Assembly: GCA_035575095.1 (NCBI GenBank)
Contig: DATLYF010000129.1
Span: 1 to 21,764 of the forward strand
Source of the DNA: DATLYF01 sp035575095
GTDB lineage: Bacteria; Pseudomonadota; Gammaproteobacteria; Competibacterales; Competibacteraceae
Reading direction: 5' to 3'
Length of the DNA stretch: 21,764 nucleotides
The notes under the pieces: generated by a model
The model's database searches: none
Told to the model about the DNA's origin: nothing
The model's input: only the letters and a program-made list of their open reading frames with translations
Position numbers and translations under genes: made by a program
In this document: in pieces, positions 17,368 to 21,764 of the stretch
Position numbering within the stretch: position 1 is the stretch's first letter
Layout: each line of letters starts with the position of its first letter

Positions 17368-18444
17368 ATGACCAAGAAGATCCTGGTACTCCCCGGCGAC
17401 GGCATCGGTCCGGAGATCGTGGCCGAGGCGGTCAAGGTGCTGAACGCGCTGCAACGCGACTACGGTCTGGACATCACGCTAGAGCAGGGCCTGTTGGGCG
17501 GCTGCGCGGTGGATGCCAGCGGCGAACCCTATCCCGAGGCGACGCGCCGCCTGGCGCGTGAGGCCGACGCCGTGCTGCTCGGCGCGGTGGGCGGTCCCCG
17601 CTACGACACCCTGCCGCGCCCGCAGCGGCCGGAGCGCGGCCTGCTGGCGATCCGCAAGGACCTCCACCTGTTCGCCAACCTGCGCCCGGCGGTGCTGTAT
17701 CCGCAGCTTGCCGAGGCCAGCACCCTCAAGCCTGAGGTGGTGGCCGGGCTGGACATCATGATCATCCGCGAGCTCACCGGCGACATCTACTTCGGTGAGC
17801 CGCGCGGCATCGAGGTACGCGGCGGCGAGCGGATCGGCATCAATACCATGATCTACACCGAGTCGGAGATCCGCCGCATCGCCCGGGTGGCTTTCGAGAC
17901 GGCGCGCAAGCGCAAGCGCAAGCTGTGCTCGGTCGACAAGATGAACGTGCTGGAGACCACTCAGTTGTGGCGCGACGTGGTCGAGGAGGTGGCGCGGGAC
18001 TACCCAGACGTGGAACTCAGCCACATGCTGGTGGACAACGCCGCCATGCAGTTGGTGCGCAATCCCAAGCAGTTCGACGTGATGGTCACCGGCAACATGT
18101 TCGGCGACATCCTCTCCGATGAAGCCTCGATGCTGACTGGCTCCATCGGCATGCTGCCCTCGGCCTCGCTGGACGAGCACGGCAAGGGCCTGTACGAGCC
18201 CATCCACGGCTCGGCTCCGGACATTGCCGGCCAGGGCGTAGCCAATCCCCTGGCCACCATCCTTTCGGTGAGCATGATGCTGCGCTACACCTTGGCGCGC
18301 GCCGACCTGGCCGAGCGCGTGGAGCGGGCCGTGGGTCGGGTGTTGGATCAGGGGTTGCGCACCGCCGATATCATGGCCGCGGGCATGACCCGCGTCGGCA
18401 CCGCGCAGATGGGCGACGCCGTGGTGGCGGCGCTACGGGATTGA
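17368..18444 (+). CDS. leuB: 3-isopropylmalate dehydrogenase
   Basis: LeuB oxidatively decarboxylates 3-isopropylmalate to 2-oxoisocaproate with NAD+, the third leucine-specific step. The 358-residue length is typical. LPGDGIGPEIV (8-18) and LLGAVGGPRYD (70-80) are the expected N-terminal motifs. ELTGDIYFGEPRG (135-147) carries the catalytic Tyr141, and K191 is in SVDKMNVL. The metal ligands D223 (DNAAMQL), D247 and D251 (GDILSDEASML) are present. The NAD-binding EPIHGSAPDIAGQGVANP is intact. The ribosome-binding site AAGGA is at 17354-17358. The 90 bases upstream of the start may carry an internal promoter, since the Uma2-like remnant separates it from leuD. Confidence 0.97.
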   Translation: MTKKILVLPGDGIGPEIVAEAVKVLNALQRDYGLDITLEQGLLGGCAVDASGEPYPEATRRLAREADAVLLGAVGGPRYDTLPRPQRPERGLLAIRKDLHLFANLRPAVLYPQLAEASTLKPEVVAGLDIMIIRELTGDIYFGEPRGIEVRGGERIGINTMIYTESEIRRIARVAFETARKRKRKLCSVDKMNVLETTQLWRDVVEEVARDYPDVELSHMLVDNAAMQLVRNPKQFDVMVTGNMFGDILSDEASMLTGSIGMLPSASLDEHGKGLYEPIHGSAPDIAGQGVANPLATILSVSMMLRYTLARADLAERVERAVGRVLDQGLRTADIMAAGMTRVGTAQMGDAVVAALRD

Positions 18445-18484
18445 CACTGTATTACGCTGTTGCGACATAACCGAGGACATGATG

Positions 18485-19597
18485 ATGAAGCGCGTAGGTC
18501 TGGTGGGTTGGCGTGGCATGGTGGGTTCGGTGCTGATGAGCCGCATGCTGGAAGAGCGGGATTTCGACCTGATCGAGCCGGTGTTCTTCACTACGAGCAA
18601 TGTCGGCGGCGAGGCGCCGGCTATCGGCAAGGACACACCGGCACTGCAAGACGCCAAATCCATCGCTGCGCTCCAGCAGATGGACATCGTCATCACCTGC
18701 CAGGGTGGCGATTACACCCACGAGGTCTATCCCGAGCTGCGCAAGGCCGGCTGGAACGGTTACTGGATCGACGCGGCCTCGGCCCTGCGCATGCAGGATG
18801 ATGCCGTCATCGTCCTCGATCCAGTCAACCTGAACGTCATCCAAGACGCCCTGGCCAAGGGGGTGAAGAACTATATCGGCGGCAATTGCACCGTCAGCCT
18901 GATGCTCATGGCCCTGGGCGGGCTGTTCCAGCGCGGGTTGGTAGAGTGGATGACGGCCATGACCTACCAGGCGGCGAGCGGCGCCGGCGCCCAGAACATG
19001 CGCGAACTGCTCGCGCAGATGGGTGAACTGCACCGCGTCGCCAAGGAGATGCTGGACAATCCGGCCGCCACCATCCTCGACATCGACCGCGAGGTGGCCG
19101 GCATTCTGCGCGACGATGCCTTTCCCAAAGCCAACTTCGGCGTGCCCCTGGCCGGGAGCCTGATCCCCTGGATCGACAAGCAGCTCGACAACGGCCAGAG
19201 CCGCGAGGAGTGGAAAGGGCAGGCGGAGACCAACAAAATCCTCGGCCGCGAGGCTAACCCCATCCCCATCGACGGCATCTGCGTGCGCATCGGTGCCATG
19301 CGCTGCCACAGCCAGGCTCTGACCATCAAGCTGGCCCGCGACGTGCCGCTCGATGAGCTCACCGAGATGATCGCTACCGCCAACGACTGGGTGCGGGTCG
19401 TGCCCAACGAGCGCGAGATCACCATGCGCGAGCTGACCCCGGCGGCGGTGACCGGCAAGCTGCACGTGCCGGTGGGCCGGCTGCGCAAGCTCAACATGGG
19501 ACCCCAGTACCTGGGGGCCTTCACCTGTGGAGACCAATTGTTGTGGGGTGCGGCCGAGCCGCTGCGACGCATGCTGCGCATCCTGCTGGAGAGTTGA
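18485..19597 (+). CDS. asd: Aspartate-semialdehyde dehydrogenase
   Basis: Asd reduces beta-aspartyl phosphate to aspartate semialdehyde with NADPH, feeding lysine, threonine, methionine and diaminopimelate synthesis. Three ATG codons stand in tandem at 18479, 18482 and 18485. I chose the third because the GAGGA site (18473-18477) is then 7 bases away. The protein also becomes 370 residues, with the catalytic cysteine at C135 (GGNCTVSLMLMALGG), the same number as in E. coli Asd. The NADP motif VGWRGMVGSVLMSRM (7-21), the catalytic base H275 (RIGAMRCHSQALTIKL) and the C-terminus are intact. It belongs to the gammaproteobacterial-type branch. It lies 40 bases after leuB and is followed by a strong terminator, as in the Pseudomonas leuB-asd-fimV region. 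Confidence 0.97.
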   Translation: MKRVGLVGWRGMVGSVLMSRMLEERDFDLIEPVFFTTSNVGGEAPAIGKDTPALQDAKSIAALQQMDIVITCQGGDYTHEVYPELRKAGWNGYWIDAASALRMQDDAVIVLDPVNLNVIQDALAKGVKNYIGGNCTVSLMLMALGGLFQRGLVEWMTAMTYQAASGAGAQNMRELLAQMGELHRVAKEMLDNPAATILDIDREVAGILRDDAFPKANFGVPLAGSLIPWIDKQLDNGQSREEWKGQAETNKILGREANPIPIDGICVRIGAMRCHSQALTIKLARDVPLDELTEMIATANDWVRVVPNEREITMRELTPAAVTGKLHVPVGRLRKLNMGPQYLGAFTCGDQLLWGAAEPLRRMLRILLES

Positions 19598-19623
19598 GCC
19601 GTCTGAAGCTGCCTCCAAGCGCA

Positions 19624-19663
19624 GCGGGTATTCGGCAGCGCGTCGTCGGCGCCGAATACCCGC
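19624..19663. repeat. Perfect 13-bp inverted repeat after asd
   Basis: GCGGGTATTCGGC (19624-19636) is perfectly complementary to 19651-19663, with a 14-base loop. It lies 26 bases after the asd stop and just before a terminator hairpin. A 13-bp GC-rich stem would form in RNA. It may be an intergenic repeat or a 3' mRNA-stabilising hairpin. Confidence 0.6.
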
Positions 19664-19678
19664 GCGGCGAAACGGTAA

Positions 19679-19706
19679 GGCCGCCCACTGGCGGCCGTTT
19701 GCTTTT
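19679..19706 (+). terminator. Rho-independent terminator of the leuB-asd transcript
   Basis: GGCCGCC (19679-19685), loop CACT, GGCGGCC (19690-19696), then GTTTGCTTTT. A 7-bp GC stem with a 4-base loop and a following T-rich run is a standard intrinsic terminator. The usg-like gene 62 bases downstream therefore probably has its own promoter or relies on read-through. Confidence 0.8.
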
Positions 19707-19767
19707 ATGAGCGCGAAACAGGAAGATACGCGCCCTCGATCGACTGGAACAGGGTGAGGAGCCGCCG

Positions 19768-20790
19768 ATGAGCAGAACCTTCGACGTGGCCGTGGTGGGG
19801 ACTTCCGGTCTGGTAGGGGAGGCCGTGCTGGAACTGCTGGCCGAGAGCCGCCTGCCCGTGGGCCGGCTCTATCCCGTGGATGAGGAGGATGGTGCCGGCG
19901 AGCGGGTGGAGTTCCGCGGCAGCCACCTGCGGGTCGAAGCCCTGGACGGTTTCGACTTCACCAAGGTACAGCTCGCCTTGTTCTGCGCCGACGCCGAGGT
20001 GGCGGCGAAGTATGCCGCCAAAGCAGCGGCGACCGGCTGCGTGGTGATCGACGGCAGCGGCCAGTTCAGCGATGAACCCGAAATCCCCTTGGTGGTGGCC
20101 GAAGTCAACCCGGACGCGCTGGCCGGATGGCGCGGCCATGGCATCGTCGCCGCGGCCGACAGCGCCACGGTGCAACTGGCGCTGGCGCTGAAGCCGTTGC
20201 AGGCGGCGGCGGGGCTGGAGCGACTCAGCGTAGTGAGCTGCGAGGCGGTGTCCGCCGACGGCCGGGCCGGAGTCGAGGAGCTGGCGCGGCAGAGCGCTAG
20301 CCTACTCAGCGGGCGGCCCGCCGAGGGCGGGCGTTATCCGCGGCAGATTGCCTTCAATCTGTTGCCCCAGGTGGGCGAGTTGGAAGCCGATGGCCGTACC
20401 CATGGGGAGGCGCGGCTGGTGCGGGAGTTGCGCCGGGTACTGGCACAGCCGGCACTGGAGGTGGCGGTCACCCGCTTGCGGGTGTCGGTGTTCCATGGCT
20501 ACGCCCAGGCCGTGCACATCAGTACCCGCATCCCCCTCGGCGCCGCCGGCGCTCGCGATTTGCTTGCCGAGGCACCCGGTGTGCTAGTATTGGACAAAGG
20601 CAAGCCCGGCGGCTATCCGACCCCGGCCACCGAGGCTGCGATCCAGGACGAGGTCTACGTGGGACGCATACGTGCCGATGATGCCCGTCCCCGGGAGCTG
20701 GAGCTGTGGATCGTGGCTGACGACGTACGACGGGGAGCGGCCCTGAACTGCATCCGGATCGCCGAACGATTGGTCGAGACATATCTATAA
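19768..20790 (+). CDS. usg: Asd-like paralogue lacking catalytic residues (USG-1 type)
   Basis: This 340-residue protein has the fold of aspartate-semialdehyde dehydrogenase: VAVVGTSGLVGEAVLELL (7-24), then the dimerisation domain and a C-terminal ELELWIVADDVRRGAALN. The catalytic cysteine of ANPNCST is replaced: residues 128-133 read AAADSA, with S132 in the Cys position. The active-site His of VPVFxGH is Y245 (RVSVFHGYAQAVHI). It should therefore not be a normal dehydrogenase. Genes of this type (usg in E. coli, PA3116 in P. aeruginosa) sit in this same neighbourhood with unknown function. AGGAG lies 7 bases before the ATG. It may bind nucleotide or pair with Asd, but that is unproven. Confidence 0.85.
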   Translation: MSRTFDVAVVGTSGLVGEAVLELLAESRLPVGRLYPVDEEDGAGERVEFRGSHLRVEALDGFDFTKVQLALFCADAEVAAKYAAKAAATGCVVIDGSGQFSDEPEIPLVVAEVNPDALAGWRGHGIVAAADSATVQLALALKPLQAAAGLERLSVVSCEAVSADGRAGVEELARQSASLLSGRPAEGGRYPRQIAFNLLPQVGELEADGRTHGEARLVRELRRVLAQPALEVAVTRLRVSVFHGYAQAVHISTRIPLGAAGARDLLAEAPGVLVLDKGKPGGYPTPATEAAIQDEVYVGRIRADDARPRELELWIVADDVRRGAALNCIRIAERLVETYL

Positions 20791-20835
20791 AGCGGGCTTG
20801 CGCGCGATCAGCTAATCCTTGCAGCAACAGACATG

Positions 20836-20858
20836 CGCTCGGGAGCCGCTCCCGAGCG
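20836..20858. other. Near-perfect palindrome upstream of fimV
   Basis: CGCTCGGGAGC (20836-20846) and GCTCCCGAGCG (20848-20858) are exact complements with one base between them. No T-tract follows. It may end the usg transcript in a factor-dependent way or serve as a protein site. It lies about 87 bases before the fimV start. Confidence 0.5.
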
Positions 20859-20944
20859 TGGCAGGCCATGCCATCCCTGTGCGGATCGGCGCCGGCATGC
20901 GTACACAGTGTCTTCTTGTCGTATGCAGAGAGACATCAACCACA

Positions 20945-21764
20945 ATGACAAATAAAACCTCTCGGGTACTGATGGCCCTGGCCTGCTTGGCTCCACTTCA
21001 GGTTTCGGCGCTGGGCGTGGGGCAGATCAACGTGCGTTCGGCGCTGAACGAGAACCTCAACGCCGACATTCCCCTGACTGTCAGCAGCAAGGACGATCTG
21101 CAGGGACTGAGCGTGCGACTGGCGCCGGCCGCGGTGTTCGCCCAAGCGGGGATGGAGCGTTCGCCGCTGCTCTCCAGCCTGAAGTTCGAGCTGCAGCCGG
21201 ATGCCTCCGGCCGCCAGTACATCAAGGTCACCTCCGACCAACCGGTCCGCGAACCCCTGCTGAATTTCCTGGTGGAGCTGGAATGGGCTCAAGGCAAGCT
21301 GGTGCGCGAGTTTGCGGTGTTCCTCGATCCACCGCAGGCCGTGTTACGCCACAATGGCGCGCCACCCCTGCTTGCCGCCAATCCGGTCAATCGCAGCGCG
21401 ATTGCGGCAGCCCCGGCTGCGCGGGTGGCGGAGTCGATGAAATTCACCGGCGAAACCTACGGTCCGGTCAGCCCGGGCGAAACCCTGTGGAGCATCGCCA
21501 AGCTGGTCAAGCCCGCTCAGGTCAGCACCCAGCAGATGATGCAGGCGCTGCTGCGCGCCAACCCGAGCGCTTTCAACGCTCCACGGGTGGATGCGCTGCG
21601 TGCCGGCGCCATGCTGCGTATCCCCGACCTCGGCGGCGGCAAGGCCAAACCCGCTTCCGCCAGTCAGGTCGCGGCCAACACTCCCGCGTCGCCGGCGACG
21701 CCCGCCAAGCCCGAGACCACAGCAGCGGAAGCCGCACCGCGGGTACGCCTGCTGCCGCCCGAGG
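20945..21764 (+). CDS. fimV: FimV-family peptidoglycan-binding polar protein, N-terminal part (cut by window end)
   Basis: The first 273 residues of FimV are visible, and the frame remains open at the window end. FimV is a large inner-membrane-anchored, peptidoglycan-binding protein that organises cell poles and type IV pili or type II secretion in Pseudomonas. The signal peptide is MTNKTSRVLMALACLAPLQVSA, with cleavage likely after A22. The FimV N-terminal domain runs from LGVGQINVRSALNENLNADIPL to LVREFAVFLDPP (about 23-130). A LysM domain occupies 172-228 (YGPVSPGETLWSIAKL then LRANPSAFNAPRVDALRAGAMLRIPDL). An Ala/Pro-rich linker follows, as in known FimV proteins. The ribosome-binding site is weak (GAGAGAC well upstream). 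truA and trpF would be expected to follow outside the window. Confidence 0.92.
   Translation, partial: MTNKTSRVLMALACLAPLQVSALGVGQINVRSALNENLNADIPLTVSSKDDLQGLSVRLAPAAVFAQAGMERSPLLSSLKFELQPDASGRQYIKVTSDQPVREPLLNFLVELEWAQGKLVREFAVFLDPPQAVLRHNGAPPLLAANPVNRSAIAAAPAARVAESMKFTGETYGPVSPGETLWSIAKLVKPAQVSTQQMMQALLRANPSAFNAPRVDALRAGAMLRIPDLGGGKAKPASASQVAANTPASPATPAKPETTAAEAAPRVRLLPPE

Overview
The window is about 21.8 kb of GC-rich, densely coding proteobacterial DNA. The order leuC, leuD, leuB, asd, usg-like, fimV matches the backbone I know from Pseudomonas and related Gammaproteobacteria. A similar leu-asd-fimV order also occurs in Betaproteobacteria, but the usg-like gene between asd and fimV favours a gammaproteobacterium. 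I cannot name the genus. All genes are on the + strand except one lysR gene. I see no rRNA, tRNA, CRISPR array, insertion sequence or prophage.

Region 1 (1-3280) is the end of an acyl-CoA operon: the C-terminal part of a fused isobutyryl-CoA mutase (IcmF), a translationally coupled unknown tryptophan-rich protein, 3-hydroxybutyryl-CoA dehydrogenase and enoyl-CoA hydratase. It closes with a 26-bp perfect palindrome that looks like a transcription terminator.

Region 2 (3281-11900) opens with a 458-bp non-coding stretch. This holds two near-identical ACGT-rich palindromes (probable operators) and a long structured leader. Seven tightly packed genes follow: livG, an AMP-dependent acyl-CoA ligase, livH, livM, a periplasmic binding protein, livF and a PaaK-like ligase. 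This is a complete Liv/HAAT-type ABC importer encoded with two CoA-ligase-family proteins, so the cargo is probably a carboxylic acid that is activated on entry. Acetoacetyl-CoA synthetase (11962-13911) follows, behind its own inverted-repeat operator candidate. Together regions 1 and 2 look like a module for taking up and oxidising carboxylates, probably branched short-chain acids or leucine-type carbon.

Region 3 (13949-18444) has a LysR regulator divergent from leuCD, with a classic T-N11-A motif between them, then leuB. A decayed short gene, probably an Uma2-type nuclease remnant, sits between leuD and leuB. Region 4 (18485-21764) holds asd, a terminator, an Asd-like paralogue that has lost both catalytic residues (usg type), and the start of fimV, cut by the window end.

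The least explained items are the Trp-rich protein coupled to icmF, the twin operators and long leader before livG, the PaaK-like protein without a recognisable P-loop, and the Uma2 remnant flanked by a 10-bp direct repeat.
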